Of a DNA stretch of 64,000 nucleotides, positions 39,526-49,998 are shown piece by piece. The stretch is from the NCBI GenBank assembly GCA_001599355.1, contig BCGQ01000005.1:190222-254221 (forward strand). Direction: 5' to 3'. Position 1 is the first letter of the stretch; each line of letters begins with the position of its first letter. Position numbers and translations under genes: made by a program. Source of the DNA: Nakazawaea peltata (taxonomy: Eukaryota > Ascomycota > Pichiomycetes > Alaninales > Pachysolenaceae). The notes under the pieces were generated by a model, which searched no databases, had not been told where the DNA came from, and worked only from the letters and a program-made list of their open reading frames with translations.

Positions 39526-40620
39526 ATTGCTTGGAGTTAGTCAAGTGAAGTTAGTCTTTGTCTCTCTATCTTTTGCCTCTTGTAGAGATGGCGGTAGTGC
39601 GCATATGACCAATATCCGGAATAGGAAATAATGTATATTTGGGTGTTTTGGGGGTGTTTCAGAGGTGGGAGAGACATGGAGGTGTTAAGATAAGGATGGA
39701 GGGAGGGGACAGAGTACAAGGTTAAGAAGATCAGAGAGAAGGTAAAATTGAAGGTAGGGTACAAGGTAGGGTAAGAGGTAAAATAGAAGGTAAGATAAAA
39801 GGTAGGATAAAAGGTAGGATAAAAGGTAGGATAAAAGGTAGGATAAAAGGTAGGATAAAAGGTAGGTGTAGAGTAAGTGTAGAGCAACTGTAGGATCATA
39901 ACCATAGGTCATTAAATGTGGTCAAATCAGATGTGGTCATTAAATGCCCCTGCCAGTATATCCCAAATTGCGTAGTGATCTAAAAATAGAATACATTTAA
40001 TTAAATTAGGATACTGAGACTCATTTCGTTCTCAATTGGGAACCACAACATCAATCCTAATTCCAAATTAAGCTGCTGATACAATATGAAAAACATAGAC
40101 AATTCTAAGACAATTGCTGGTATCAGACAAATGAGACTCCCTCCTAATTTAAGGCCTTAGTATCATTAACATTCTGGAACTTTACCCATCCATGAGACAT
40201 CCACAGCAGGACTGCTTAACTTCAACTCCACTCTGGTCACTAAAACATGGCCTAGACTTTAGGATGGGACTATATAAGTCAGTTGGATCAACCTAGCAAC
40301 CATATTCTTGTATTGAATGACTTAAATCATGGATAAATTTAGTTCTATCGTTCACTTCCTTCCTGTCTCAGTGATTCTATTCCTCCGCTCATATCTGCTC
40401 CTTAGTTTGCTACTCACCATCCTTACCTACTCCACCCCCCCACCAATCACCCCCTTTGCCCTCGCTCACCTCTCTCTCCCCTACTTAATTTTTCATATTC
40501 CGCTAACCAACGCGTAAAGTCGTGTATTTTCAATCCAACGCGAAAAATTCAATTTCCTTCCAAAATCATCTCAAATCAGCGGCTATTCTGTACATTCCAT
40601 CAGTACTGCCGTAACCAAAG
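39526..40620. other. Divergent spacer, ATG11 and RFC5
   Basis: 1.1-kb spacer. It holds the 12-bp satellite (39789-39860), a diverged CTCAATTGGGAA element near 40031-40042, and pyrimidine-rich DNA (40430-40490) just before RFC5. Small open frames (for example 40329-40517) lack support. Confidence 0.6.
39789..39860. repeat. 12-bp tandem satellite, 6 units
   Basis: GGTAGGATAAAA repeated five times exactly after a first variant unit (GGTAAGATAAAA), about 260 bp upstream of the ATG11 start. Related GGTAAAAT/GGTACAAGGTAGGG pieces extend it to about 39717. Confidence 0.92.
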
Positions 40621-41766
40621 ATGTCATTGTGGGTAGATAAATACAGACCAAAGACCTTAGACAAGTTAGATTATCATGATGACGTATCACAGAGATTGAA
40701 AGCTCTCGCTTCATCAGGTGATTTCCCTCATTTGTTAGTCTACGGTCCTTCAGGAGCTGGTAAGAAGACAAGAGTATTGGCCACTTTAAGAGAACTTTAT
40801 GGACCAAATGTCGAGAAATTGAAGATAGATATCAAGACATTTGTGACACCGAGCAACAGAAAGTTGGAATTCAACGTGATTTCATCTCCTTATCACTTAG
40901 AAATTACCCCTAGTGATATGATGAATAACGATAGAATTGTGATCCAAGATTTATTGAAGGAGATTGCTCAAACTGAATCTGTCGATTTCAGTAGTCTGAA
41001 TTCAGCCTTTGGTGGGTCATCAGGGTCTAATGCCCCAAGAAAGAATAAATTCAAAGTGGTAATCATCAATGAAGCAGAATTATTGACTAGAGATCTGCAA
41101 GCAGCATTAAGAAGAACGATGGAAAAATACTCTTCCAATATCAGATTAATCTTACTTTGTAATTCCACTTCAAATATAATCGGACCTATCAAATCAAGAA
41201 CTTTACTTGTGAGAATTAGTGCTCCAAAAGATGAAGAAATCGTCAAATGTTTCAACAAGATTATCAAGAAAGAAGAACTTGGCAGATGTTTCCCAAAAGA
41301 TGACGAAGCAAGAGAGGCTACTTTACTTAATATTGCCAGACAAAGTGAAAGAAATTTGCGTAAATCCATCTTGATGTTGGAATCGATGTATATGAACAAT
41401 GAGCAAATCGATCAAAACACTCCTATGATCAAATTGGATTGGGAGGAAGTATTAAAATCGTTAAGTGATAGTTTAATGACCACAAGAACCGTTGCTAAAG
41501 TACAACAAATAAGATCTGCATTATACGAATTGATCAGTCATTGCATCCCAGCCAAAATCATCCTCCAAAAATTGGTGTTCAACATTTGGATCAATTGTGA
41601 TAACCCAAAGTACAAAATAAAGAACATCGACCAAGTCAAATTGGCAGTAGTCGATGCAGGTTCCCTTTTCGATGAAAGATTAAGTTTAGGAAGTAAAGAA
41701 ATCTTCCATCTCGAAGGTTTCGTTATCAGATCCATGTATATCTTAGAGAAGGACTCGGTCAATTGA
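40621..41766 (+). CDS. RFC5: Replication factor C subunit 5
   Basis: Clamp-loader AAA+ subunit of 381 residues (S. cerevisiae 354). It begins MSLWVDKYRPKTLDKL and has a Walker A-like GPSGAGKKT at 42-50, FKVVIINEAELLTRD (Walker B-like), ALRRTMEKYS and an SRT (usually SRC) motif. Subunit 5 is also part of the alternative checkpoint loaders. A CTG at 41095-41097 falls in RDxQAALRRTMEKY, where S. cerevisiae and human proteins have Ala. ATG at 40621. It ends 59 bp before convergent MRPL16. Confidence 0.94.
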   Translation: MSLWVDKYRPKTLDKLDYHDDVSQRLKALASSGDFPHLLVYGPSGAGKKTRVLATLRELYGPNVEKLKIDIKTFVTPSNRKLEFNVISSPYHLEITPSDMMNNDRIVIQDLLKEIAQTESVDFSSLNSAFGGSSGSNAPRKNKFKVVIINEAELLTRDLQAALRRTMEKYSSNIRLILLCNSTSNIIGPIKSRTLLVRISAPKDEEIVKCFNKIIKKEELGRCFPKDDEAREATLLNIARQSERNLRKSILMLESMYMNNEQIDQNTPMIKLDWEEVLKSLSDSLMTTRTVAKVQQIRSALYELISHCIPAKIILQKLVFNIWINCDNPKYKIKNIDQVKLAVVDAGSLFDERLSLGSKEIFHLEGFVIRSMYILEKDSVN

Positions 41767-41825
41767 ATAAAGAAAATAAATCAATTATAATATATACAGA
41801 AAGTTATCGTTATGAACACGACAAC

Positions 41826-42500
41826 CTAGTTCTTTCTCCCGTTGTACAGTTTATAAATACCAGACTTGGATTTCAATGCGTTCAGGAACTCCTTAGTTGG
41901 GTTCTTACGTAATTGCTCCAAATAATTCACCTTCTCCGGAACAGCAGCAACACTCTTTAATCCAACTCTTGGTAAATCATCTTTCTTAACAAACTCAAAG
42001 ACACCAGGCAACTTGGCGGTCAGTTTTCTGAACAGCTCTTTGGCGATTTCTTCACGTAAAGATCCTCCTCCACATTCGAAAATGATCTTCCCGGTAGGAA
42101 TACGAGCAGCCCAGTAATCAAATCCACCTTTACCTTTACCCATACGAGTCTCATTACCTTTAGTACAGACGGCAATATTGGTACAGATTCTTCTGAATAA
42201 TTGACCGCCAATAGGTCTCATCATTCTCATGATCACGTTATCGGCCTCTTTCAATTGCTTAGCGGTCATCCTTACACCTACACTCTTTAATCTGACACCA
42301 TATTCACCGAATTTCAATGTGGATCCCTTGATAGATCCTCCAGTTCTCACTGTGATTCTTCCTTTTTGTTTCTTCTTTAAATGCTTGAATCTTGGGGCCA
42401 ACTCGTGGGAGAATCTCTTACCGAAACTCGATCCAATCGAGTTAATGCCACTTAAGGGTGTTAAGCGTGGTAATCTGAGTCCAATATTTCCCAAAATCAT
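41826..42500 (-). CDS. MRPL16: Mitochondrial large-subunit ribosomal protein uL16m
   Basis: Mitochondrial ribosomal protein of 224 residues (S. cerevisiae 232). An N-terminal ~40 residues rich in Arg/Ser looks like a targeting segment, then [20 protein letters not shown] and [16 protein letters not shown] are L16 signatures. ATG at 42498-42500. Head-to-head with MSF1, so two mitochondrial translation genes share a 218-bp promoter if MSF1 starts at 42719. Confidence 0.93.
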   Translation of the reverse strand: MILGNIGLRLPRLTPLSGINSIGSSFGKRFSHELAPRFKHLKKKQKGRITVRTGGSIKGSTLKFGEYGVRLKSVGVRMTAKQLKEADNVIMRMMRPIGGQLFRRICTNIAVCTKGNETRMGKGKGGFDYWAARIPTGKIIFECGGGSLREEIAKELFRKLTAKLPGVFEFVKKDDLPRVGLKSVAAVPEKVNYLEQLRKNPTKEFLNALKSKSGIYKLYNGRKN

Positions 42501-42718
42501 CTTTATCTGCCTGACTACTCAACCACCTTCTTCTCCACTGAGCTCTCGTCCAAATTTATCATTAAAATTTTTCCAGTATGAGATTTCCTAAAATGGCTAT
42601 TTGGGCACTTGTGCACGACTTGAATATGAAAAATCCTCGAGGGCTCAAGAGCGCCCAAAGAGCCGCTGACAGAAGACACCGAAGAAGAGTCAGTGGATTG
42701 GCTAGCCTACTTGGTAGT

Positions 42719-44050
42719 ATGATGTTTTCCAGAGTGCTCAGAAGATCAGTGGGAACACTCACTGTCAATAAGACACAATACAAAACCGACCAGTGGACTA
42801 ATGTCCCTGCCTCTATTTTACTGTTAACCGATCGGAAGCTTCATCTTGATGAGAATCACCCAATTGGGATCTTGAGGAATTTGATCGAGAAGAGATTCGA
42901 TGGTCTCGGATACACTTATTATAACGATTTTGAACCTGTTGTGAGCACATATGAGAATTTCGATGTCTTAGGGTTCCCTCAAGATCACCCAGGTAGATCT
43001 AAATCCGATACATATTATATCAATGAGAAGACGTTATTGAGAACACATACTTCAGCTCATGAACTGGAATGTTTCAAGAATTGTCAAACTCCAGGATACT
43101 TTATCAGTGCCGATGTTTACAGAAGAGATGAAATTGACCGTACCCATTACCCGCTGTTCCATCAAATGGAAGGAGCCAGACTTTGGAAAAGAGGTGAAGA
43201 TTTTGAGAAACAAATATTGGAGGATATTCTGTCGATTCCAAAGACAGATTTGATTGTGGAGGATACTAAGGTTCCATTCGACCCTGAAACCAATCCTAAA
43301 CAGAATCATTTATCCGACAGAGAGACTGAATTAGTAGGTATTCATTTGAAAAGAACATTAGAATTATTGGTCAATGAAGTTTTCAATGCTGGAAAGAAGG
43401 CTCAACTGGCACTGGCTCTGAAACTGGACACACCAGCTAACGTAACTGAACTGTCCATTTTCGACGAGCCCCTCAAAGTAAGATGGGTCGAACTGTATTT
43501 CCCTTGGACAGCTCCTAGTTGGGAAATCGAAGTCTACTGGAAAGGTGAATGGCTTGAATGTTGTGGTTGTGGTTTAGTAAGAGAACAAGTCTTGACCAAT
43601 TCTGGTATTGAAAATCACGTCGGCTGGGCTTTTGGTGTAGGATTAGATAGAATTGCCATGTTATTATTTGGTATCCCAGATATCAGATTATTCTGGACTC
43701 TTGATGAGAGATTTAAATCCCAATTTTCCAAGGATAAAATCACCATTTTCACTCCATACTCAAAATACCCGGGAACTGTTAGAGATCTCGCTTATTGGTT
43801 ACCAGATGAAGGGAAACTCGAGTTACATGAAAATGATCTCATGGAGCTTGTGAGAGGTGTAGCTGGTGATATTGTAGAGAGTGTCAAATTAATTGACCAA
43901 TTTACTCATCCAAAAACCGGAAGATCATCTCAATGTTACAGAATTAATTATCAATCTATGGATAGATCGTTGACTAATGAGGAGGTGAATGTATTCCAGG
44001 AGGAAATTAGGGATTTATTGTCGAGCAAGTATGATATTGAGCTTAGGTGA
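42719..44050 (+). CDS. MSF1: Mitochondrial phenylalanyl-tRNA synthetase
   Basis: Class II synthetase charging mitochondrial tRNA-Phe. It is 443 residues from the ATG at 42719, which leaves MMFSRVLRRSVGTL, a good mitochondrial presequence. The 42578 ATG would add 47 residues and is less likely. Signatures: FDVLGFPQDHPGRSKSDTYY, LLRTHTSAHE, HYPLFHQMEGARLWKR and GWAFGVGLDRIAMLLF; the C-terminal anticodon-binding domain ends NVFQEEIRDLLS. CTG aligns with Ala in RWVExYFPWTAPSW (43493-43495), and four more CTG make an AQxAxAxKx linker Ala-rich. One CTG (43064-43066) aligns with Leu in S. cerevisiae from memory. Confidence 0.94.
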   Translation: MMFSRVLRRSVGTLTVNKTQYKTDQWTNVPASILLLTDRKLHLDENHPIGILRNLIEKRFDGLGYTYYNDFEPVVSTYENFDVLGFPQDHPGRSKSDTYYINEKTLLRTHTSAHELECFKNCQTPGYFISADVYRRDEIDRTHYPLFHQMEGARLWKRGEDFEKQILEDILSIPKTDLIVEDTKVPFDPETNPKQNHLSDRETELVGIHLKRTLELLVNEVFNAGKKAQLALALKLDTPANVTELSIFDEPLKVRWVELYFPWTAPSWEIEVYWKGEWLECCGCGLVREQVLTNSGIENHVGWAFGVGLDRIAMLLFGIPDIRLFWTLDERFKSQFSKDKITIFTPYSKYPGTVRDLAYWLPDEGKLELHENDLMELVRGVAGDIVESVKLIDQFTHPKTGRSSQCYRINYQSMDRSLTNEEVNVFQEEIRDLLSSKYDIELR

Positions 44051-44892
44051 TTCGGACACCCAAGTATCCACTCAAATAGCTCCCCTCACTCTTACCCCTT
44101 ACCCCTCTCCCACGACACCCCTCACCCCTCACCCCTCCACACCCCCAAATAACCCCTAGCTAAGAGTCAATTTAATAAGGAAAAACTTGTACATATTGAG
44201 TGATTGTAGGAACTGCGCATATTAGGCGATTGTAGAAAATTGTGCGTACTAGACGATTGTAGGAAAAACTGTAGTAAGAGAAGATAGGAAAAATTGTACG
44301 TAGGTAAGAAAATCTGTACGTAGGAGAACCGTACACATTAAGTGATTTTGGGGGTTAGGATAATTTGAGGAAGGGAAGAAGATTATTTGAGTACAGATAT
44401 TTCGATTCTTGTATTAGTATGGGAGTAAATGGCTGGTACCAGTTTGACTGAAAGTTCTCGTGGTGTTCTCGTGGTGTTCTCGTGGTGCTCTTGTTCCGTT
44501 CATTTAGTTTTTGATAATATGTCTGTAGTGCTTACGTCAGTGCTTTGCTTACTGTTCTCTCAGGCTTCTCCTTCGAATTTCCCTAACAATTTCCCTAACA
44601 ATTTCCCAGACTTCCCTCAGTTTCTTCCCTTCGATCACCCCTCAGCAATTTACAACTTCCCTTCCCTATTTAGCAAATTGACAAAGCCCGAGATTCGACG
44701 AGAAGAGGTAGATAAACCACTTCGATAAACTGGTCGTATTAAGAGATTTTGGATCGAATTTTGAGACCAACAGCATTATAACACCGATAGACAGAACATA
44801 CTCCAAAACTGGACCCCCTCACTCATCAGCCACCCATATCTCATCTACTTGTCATCGAAGCAGAACTCAGAATTTAACCGCTGATAAGATCT
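44051..44892. other. Intergenic spacer before TAH18
   Basis: No well-supported gene. It has C-rich DNA (44080-44160), degenerate GATTGTAGGAAAA-type repeats (44195-44300) and a triple TCGTGGTGTTC repeat (44456-44490). An open frame from ATG 44519 to 44728 would encode 69 residues with a hydrophobic N-terminus and an NFPNNFP repeat; it is a weak candidate for a small secreted peptide (see findings). Confidence 0.5.
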
Positions 44893-46686
44893 ATGAATAC
44901 CAATAAAATGACCGGGAATATCAAGTCAAGTCGATCTATAACAATATTATATGGAACAGAGACCGGAAATGCTCAAGATTTCGCTCTTGTTTTGGCCAAA
45001 AGATTAGAATATCTCCGCTTCGAGACCACCGTCCAGTCACTTGATGATTTCGACGTGAAGAATTTGCTTGAGGTGAAACTTTTAGTGGTGATTTGTGCCA
45101 CCACAGGTCAAGGTGAGCTCCCACGTAATGCTAAGGGATTTTGGAAATTCATGTTAAGGAAGAGATTACCTTCAGATTTGTTAGCTCATCTTTGGTTCTG
45201 TTCTTTCGGATTGGGTGACTCTTCTTATCCGAAATTCAATTATGCCATCAGGAAGATTCATACAAGGTTACTTCAGTTGGGAGCTCGAGAGGTGAGTCCT
45301 CGTGCTGAAAGTGATGAACAGAGTCCCGAAGGTATAGAGGGATTCTACGTCGAATGGGAGAAATTACTTATCAATAACTTGAAAGAGAAATGGCCCTTGC
45401 CTTTGAATGTCGATGAGATCCCAATGGATACTTTATTATTACCTAAATCTAAGATCGTTGTTGAAAAATCAATGTTCAAGAAGATGGTCACGGAAGAAGA
45501 TGCCTTGAAACGTGAGTATAATGGCTTATATAGAGGTATGATCGTTCTTAATGAGAGAATTACTGCTAAAGATCATACTCAAGATGTTCGTCATGTTTCT
45601 ATCGAGTACAGACTGAGCCAAGGTCTGCAAAATCCCTTCTTACAGTATTCTGTGGGTGATACTCTTGCATTATATCCATCTAATGACGATCGAGATGTAG
45701 ATCTGTTGATTAAATCGCAAGGTTGGGAGTCCCGTCTGGATTTCCCTCTTCATATTGAAGGTGATCTTTTACCAGTGGAAGGTGGAATAATCCCTAAACT
45801 CACACTCAGATCACTTCTCAAGTATCATTTAGATATCATGTCGATACCAAGACGCTCATTCTTTCTTAACTGTTGGCATTTTGCTTCAGATGAGAGAGAA
45901 CAAGAAAAACTTCGTGAATTCTCAAAGGTTGAACAGTCAGAAGATCTTTATAATTACGCTAATAGACCTCGTAGATCGATTTGTGAGACTATCCAGGACT
46001 TCTTATCGTTGCAAATCCCATTGGAGTATGTTCTTGAGGTTATTCCATTGATGAAACCTAGATTTTTCTCCATTTCTTCCAAGCCATCACCTACGACTAT
46101 CGATTTGACCGTGGCTATTGTAGAATACAAGACCATGCTTCGTCGTACCAGACGTGGAGTTTGTACAAGATGGTTAAAAAAGCTTTGCCTGGGTGATGAG
46201 ATCGTTTTCACTCTCCATAAACAACATTTACCAATTGGTAAACCTGATTTATCTCAACCTGTGATCATGATTGGTCCAGGAACAGGTATCGCACCTATGA
46301 GAGCCGTAATCGAGGCCAATGTCACCTCTAATTCTCAATTATACCTCTTCACCGGTAATAGATACCATGATAAAGATTATCTTTATGGAAGAACTTGGGA
46401 AGATCTCAAAGCTCTGGGACAGTTGAACTTATTCAACTCTTTCTCAAGAGAAGGAGGCGGATATGTCCAAGAAAGATTGTACCAACAAAAAGAATTGATA
46501 TTTGACTTGGTCCTGAACAAAAATGCCATAGTCTTTGTCTCTGGAAGTAGTGGGCGTATGCCGACCCAAGTAAGAATCACCTTGGAGACAATCTTTGTTG
46601 AATGCGGAGGAGTATCTGAAGATGAACTGAAACAACTGCTTTTGAAGTTGGAAGATACTGGAAGGTACATTCAAGAGACATGGTGA
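44893..46686 (+). CDS. TAH18: Diflavin reductase of cytosolic Fe-S assembly
   Basis: NADPH-dependent FMN/FAD reductase that, with Dre2, passes electrons into cytosolic iron-sulfur assembly. It has 597 residues (S. cerevisiae 623). An N-terminal flavodoxin domain shows ILYGTETGNAQDFA and SFGLGDSSYPKFN. The FAD-binding domain has RPRRS and PRFFSISSKPS; the NADPH domain has GPGTGIAPMRAVIE and FVSGSSGRMP. The protein ends TGRYIQETW. ATG at 44893 (a second ATG at 44908). The next gene, a secreted protein, starts 93 bp downstream on the same strand. Confidence 0.94.
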   Translation: MNTNKMTGNIKSSRSITILYGTETGNAQDFALVLAKRLEYLRFETTVQSLDDFDVKNLLEVKLLVVICATTGQGELPRNAKGFWKFMLRKRLPSDLLAHLWFCSFGLGDSSYPKFNYAIRKIHTRLLQLGAREVSPRAESDEQSPEGIEGFYVEWEKLLINNLKEKWPLPLNVDEIPMDTLLLPKSKIVVEKSMFKKMVTEEDALKREYNGLYRGMIVLNERITAKDHTQDVRHVSIEYRLSQGLQNPFLQYSVGDTLALYPSNDDRDVDLLIKSQGWESRLDFPLHIEGDLLPVEGGIIPKLTLRSLLKYHLDIMSIPRRSFFLNCWHFASDEREQEKLREFSKVEQSEDLYNYANRPRRSICETIQDFLSLQIPLEYVLEVIPLMKPRFFSISSKPSPTTIDLTVAIVEYKTMLRRTRRGVCTRWLKKLCLGDEIVFTLHKQHLPIGKPDLSQPVIMIGPGTGIAPMRAVIEANVTSNSQLYLFTGNRYHDKDYLYGRTWEDLKALGQLNLFNSFSREGGGYVQERLYQQKELIFDLVLNKNAIVFVSGSSGRMPTQVRITLETIFVECGGVSEDELKQLLLKLEDTGRYIQETW

Positions 46687-46779
46687 ATTGCATAAGGTTC
46701 ATCTGAACCATATTAGAAAGTTATCACTATTTATATTTTTATAGACATATATTTGTTTTTGTGTTCATAGATTGTAGAG

Positions 46780-47295
46780 ATGATAGTGAAGTATTATTGG
46801 TTGGTATTTTGGATTGGGGCGAATGTGGTAACTGGAATTGGTCAAGTCACTGAGGGTGATGGGTTGTCGGCTGGTATTTCCGAAATCGATGTATCCCCAA
46901 CCAGCATAACCCCCCTAGCCCCCCTAACCCCCCTGGACAGAACAAGTCTTTCGATTCAAGTTTTAAATAATCTGATTGTACGTCCACATTCTTTGGCTAG
47001 ACCAAGAACTAGACCAGGTGAGGTGGACCCAAGAGCAGCGCTACTCATAACAAGAGATGAACCAAGTGAATCAAGTGACCCAAATGAATTAGATTTCTCA
47101 GATCTTGATCATCTTGAAAAGAAATTACAAGATGAAGATATGAATCACTCCGAAGACATCTCAGCTGCTGAATTCATCTACCGCGAAGGTGATATCTTTC
47201 TTGATCCTGGTTGTGATATTTCTGAGGGCTCTAAACTCAATATCCACTGCAAATTGGTTCTTTTATATTTGTGTATCTTTTATACGGTATTATAA
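46780..47295 (+). CDS. Predicted secreted/GPI-type protein 1
   Basis: 171 residues with no recognised family. An N-terminal hydrophobic segment (residues 4-20) is a likely signal peptide. The middle is acidic, with Pro/Arg patches (SLARPRTRPGEVD) and EFIYREGDIF. A hydrophobic C-terminus (CKLVLLYLCIFYTVL) after SEGSKLN resembles a GPI signal. It shares acidic composition and REGD/EGD-like patches with the predicted secreted protein at 49129. ATG at 46780. Function unknown. It could be a lineage-specific wall protein. Confidence 0.55.
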   Translation: MIVKYYWLVFWIGANVVTGIGQVTEGDGLSAGISEIDVSPTSITPLAPLTPLDRTSLSIQVLNNLIVRPHSLARPRTRPGEVDPRAALLITRDEPSESSDPNELDFSDLDHLEKKLQDEDMNHSEDISAAEFIYREGDIFLDPGCDISEGSKLNIHCKLVLLYLCIFYTVL

Positions 47296-47369
47296 TCCCC
47301 TACTTTTATTTGGCCATTCAATATTCATAGCATTAAAAATTAGAATAAATATTTACACACTTCAAACTC

Positions 47370-48245
47370 TTATGGACAGCTCTTGATTGGATCCCATTGA
47401 GGCATAGAAACCCAATATTCATCATCGTGACTTAACAGATCGATGTCTTCTTGGCTCATTTCAAAGTTTTGCAGAGCCAAATTCTCAATCAATCTGCTTT
47501 CGGTGACAGTCTTTGGCAAAGTAATGAATCCCTTCAGAAGAGACCAGTTGATAAGAATCTGTCCTGTAGTAACTCCGTATTTCTCAGCAAGAGGAATTAA
47601 TTCAGGATCATTGACTCTGATACCTCTGGTCAAAGGAGAGAAAGCTTGCATCAAAATACCCTTAGACTCACAGTAATCTACCAATTCCTTACGGGTCAAC
47701 CATGGACACAATTCAACTTGGTTAACTACTGGCTTGATTTTCAATCCATCCCAACTTAACAACTCTTCAATGTGCTTTTGTGAAAAGTTAGAGACACCGA
47801 TAGACTTAACCTTACCACTCTCAACAAATTCTTGCATCAGCTTGTAATTTCCCAAACGAGCCTCTTTATTAGGAATAGGGGAGTGAATCAACAACAAATC
47901 AATGTAATCAATGTGAGGGGCAACTTTATCCAAGGACTTTTGAATTAACTCCTTGGCAGAATCATAACCTGGCTTCTCAGCAAATGAAGTCAATTTGGTA
48001 GTGTAGAAGATCTCAGAACGCTTAACATCTGGGTTTTCCTTCAAGAATTGAGCGATAGCCTTAGCGACATCTTCCTCATTTTCATAGTATTGCGCAGAGT
48101 CGATGTGTCTGTAACCGTGCTTTAACAGCTTCAATGAGCTATCGTAAGCTTCATTACCAGAAGTCAAAAAGACTCCTAATCCAATTGCAGGGATGGAATA
48201 ACCGGAAGATAATTTGTAAGAGGCACCTGGAACAACTTTAACCAT
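47370..48245 (-). CDS. Aldo-keto reductase, YJR096W-like
   Basis: NADPH-dependent AKR of 291 residues, close to the yeast aldose-reductase-like YJR096W in size and motifs. The catalytic tetrad is visible: D49 and Y54 in RHIDSAQYYENE, K84 in FYTTKL, H121 in LLLIHSP. KSIGVSNFSQKHIEELL and PLPKTV-like strand motifs follow. Likely substrates are sugars or aldehydes (family knowledge). ATG at 48243-48245. A copy of the recurrent dyad (48401-48414) lies upstream. Confidence 0.87.
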   Translation of the reverse strand: MVKVVPGASYKLSSGYSIPAIGLGVFLTSGNEAYDSSLKLLKHGYRHIDSAQYYENEEDVAKAIAQFLKENPDVKRSEIFYTTKLTSFAEKPGYDSAKELIQKSLDKVAPHIDYIDLLLIHSPIPNKEARLGNYKLMQEFVESGKVKSIGVSNFSQKHIEELLSWDGLKIKPVVNQVELCPWLTRKELVDYCESKGILMQAFSPLTRGIRVNDPELIPLAEKYGVTTGQILINWSLLKGFITLPKTVTESRLIENLALQNFEMSQEDIDLLSHDDEYWVSMPQWDPIKSCP

Positions 48246-48716
48246 TTTTAACTTGTATTCGAATAATATTTATGATTTAATGATCTTATTTAATTCTACG
48301 AGGAGATTGTGAGGTGTTTAAATATTGTTCGTTTAACCAATTGGACCATCATTAAATTGTGTTTGAGTTAATTAAATGACATCAGTTTTAAGAGTTACAG
48401 TTTCCTAATCGGGCGAACTCTGACTTGATATCGGAAAACGTAACGTCAATTCTGATCAATAATAGGCATTTTCTGCTTTTGTGCGCGCAAAATGCGCTTC
48501 TGAGCGGAACCCTTAAGAAAATAGGGCCCCGTTAATTGCGTGCCTACCGTTATTTGCGAAAGCCAAGGAAAATCAAGGCTTTTCGCCATCAAGGAAAACC
48601 GAAAACGATCTTTGCGCTGTCAGAATATGCGGCTGGATCTTATTTTTTGAGCCAGCTACGCCCAGGGGGTTCATTACAATACAGTCCGAGTGATTGCGAA
48701 TTGTCTTTGGTGGCAA
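48246..48716. other. Spacer between AKR and small secreted ORF
   Basis: Promoter region of the AKR gene and of the small secreted ORF. It holds the dyad at 48401-48414 (TTTCCTAATCGGGC) and no other open frame I can support. Confidence 0.55.
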
Positions 48717-48962
48717 ATGTTATTTGCGTCTTTATTGTTCATTCAAACTGTTTCCTGTTTGGGATTGAAAAATTTAAGAGGAGAATCTGGGGGATGGAAA
48801 CATTTTAAGAACTCCGACAGAAGCCCACTGAATCCTGATCGTCACTATCTTGATGCTACAACTGGAAGACAGCGTGTAGTGGATTGTGAAGGAGGTATAA
48901 GTGATCGTCGGCCAGCTAATTACGTTTATGTGAGCTTTGGCGAAACTGATAATGAAGTCTAG
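48717..48962 (+). CDS. Small predicted secreted protein 2 (81 aa)
   Basis: 81 residues from the ATG at 48717 (the longer frame starts with GTG). A signal peptide-like N-terminus (MLFASLLFIQTVSCLG) is followed by a Lys/Arg/Ser-rich stretch and DCEGGISDRRPANYVYVSFGETDNE. The last block resembles DCDDADDNYHWPHKIVYVKFGVDSAS in the protein at 53399, which continues for another ~240 residues. It may be a short paralog or a truncated relative; I cannot tell. No GPI-like tail. It may also be a non-functional open frame. Confidence 0.42.
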   Translation: MLFASLLFIQTVSCLGLKNLRGESGGWKHFKNSDRSPLNPDRHYLDATTGRQRVVDCEGGISDRRPANYVYVSFGETDNEV

Positions 48963-49128
48963 GTTTTTTACCCCTTAGTGTCCCCTTGTCTCCCCACTGT
49001 ATCCCCTTTCAATTCTACTTTATTTTCTCTAGTAAAATGTATGTGTGTTTTTGTGGTTTTACTCAGTTTAGATCAAATATATTGAACTCTCCCTGATAAA
49101 TTGAGGATCATAACGTAGTACATTAGAA

Positions 49129-49998
49129 ATGTTATTCTTTAAATTGATCAGCGTCGCAACTTTCTTGTCAGTATCGGTTTGTCTGACCCTTCATTCGGCG
49201 TCTTATTTGAATCCTTCCCTCTCTAAGAGGGAAGAGTCTGCACCCGATTTCTCTCTGAATGGAATCGAAAACTTTGAATCTAGTAATAAGTATATCCAGA
49301 AGATTGGCGATCGTGTAATTGAGTTCTTCAATGGAGATTCAGATGATAACTTGGAATCTCAAGTTGATGACGACAACTCTTCGGAAAAGACCGAAGACCC
49401 TAGCCTTCTTGATAAAGTTAAAAATCTGTTGAGAATACAAGTTAGTTCTTCTGATCAATCTGAAGAGAGATATGGAGAATCTGAAAATGGAAAAACAACA
49501 CCAGATTATTTCGATGAAGATTTAGGTGATGGAGGTCCAATGAGTCTGGAATCTTTGCCTGATCCTCTTGTCGAAGTATCTGAAGGCCAAAATGTTAAAG
49601 CTGAAAGCACCAATGGACAACTTCAGTACCAAAGTGATGAAGAATATAATCGATTCAGAGAAGGAGATGAACCGCAAACTCCTCAAGAGGATATCTATGA
49701 TAGAAACAGAGAAGGCGATGAGGAATACGAAAACACTCATATTTCCTCGTCTCTAGATGTTCATGAAGATAACGTTCATTCTGACTTGGAGGAACAAGAG
49801 AATTACGATGATATCCCCTATTCTAAAGTCAGATTATTCGATGACTACGAGGAGGAATTAGAAGACACAGAACCTCAAAACGCTCTCAGTGATACTGATT
49901 GTGACAAAACTTCAGGGGCCCCCTCGATCTATTCCATGTTACTCAAAACAGCCACCTGTGCCCTTATCATCACCTTGATCACCCCCTTCTTGTGTTGA
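49129..49998 (+). CDS. Predicted GPI-anchored acidic protein 3
   Basis: 289 residues. Signal peptide-like N-terminus (residues 1-20), a SLSKREES sequence with a Lys-Arg site at 33-34 (Kex2-type), a long acidic middle with REGD repeats (FREGDEP, NREGDEEYEN), and a C-terminal hydrophobic segment (MLLKTATCALIITLITPFLC) preceded by SGAPS, as in GPI proteins. The tail starts after a Cys. The function is unknown. The Kex2-site context matches that of the protein at 53399 (PLSKREN). Confidence 0.6.
   Translation: MLFFKLISVATFLSVSVCLTLHSASYLNPSLSKREESAPDFSLNGIENFESSNKYIQKIGDRVIEFFNGDSDDNLESQVDDDNSSEKTEDPSLLDKVKNLLRIQVSSSDQSEERYGESENGKTTPDYFDEDLGDGGPMSLESLPDPLVEVSEGQNVKAESTNGQLQYQSDEEYNRFREGDEPQTPQEDIYDRNREGDEEYENTHISSSLDVHEDNVHSDLEEQENYDDIPYSKVRLFDDYEEELEDTEPQNALSDTDCDKTSGAPSIYSMLLKTATCALIITLITPFLC

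Noticed and set aside
39526-39545. ACTAAC branch-like string just before the ATG11 start
   Set aside because: No matching 5' splice site upstream, and the ATG11 start is already sound.
39789-39860. Tandem repeats that might suggest CRISPR or centromeric DNA
   Set aside because: Direct head-to-tail short units without spacers, in an ordinary spacer; no sign of either.
42578-42718. 47-residue N-terminal extension of MSF1
   Set aside because: Starting at 42719 leaves a mitochondrial presequence and a length like the family; the extension has no counterpart.
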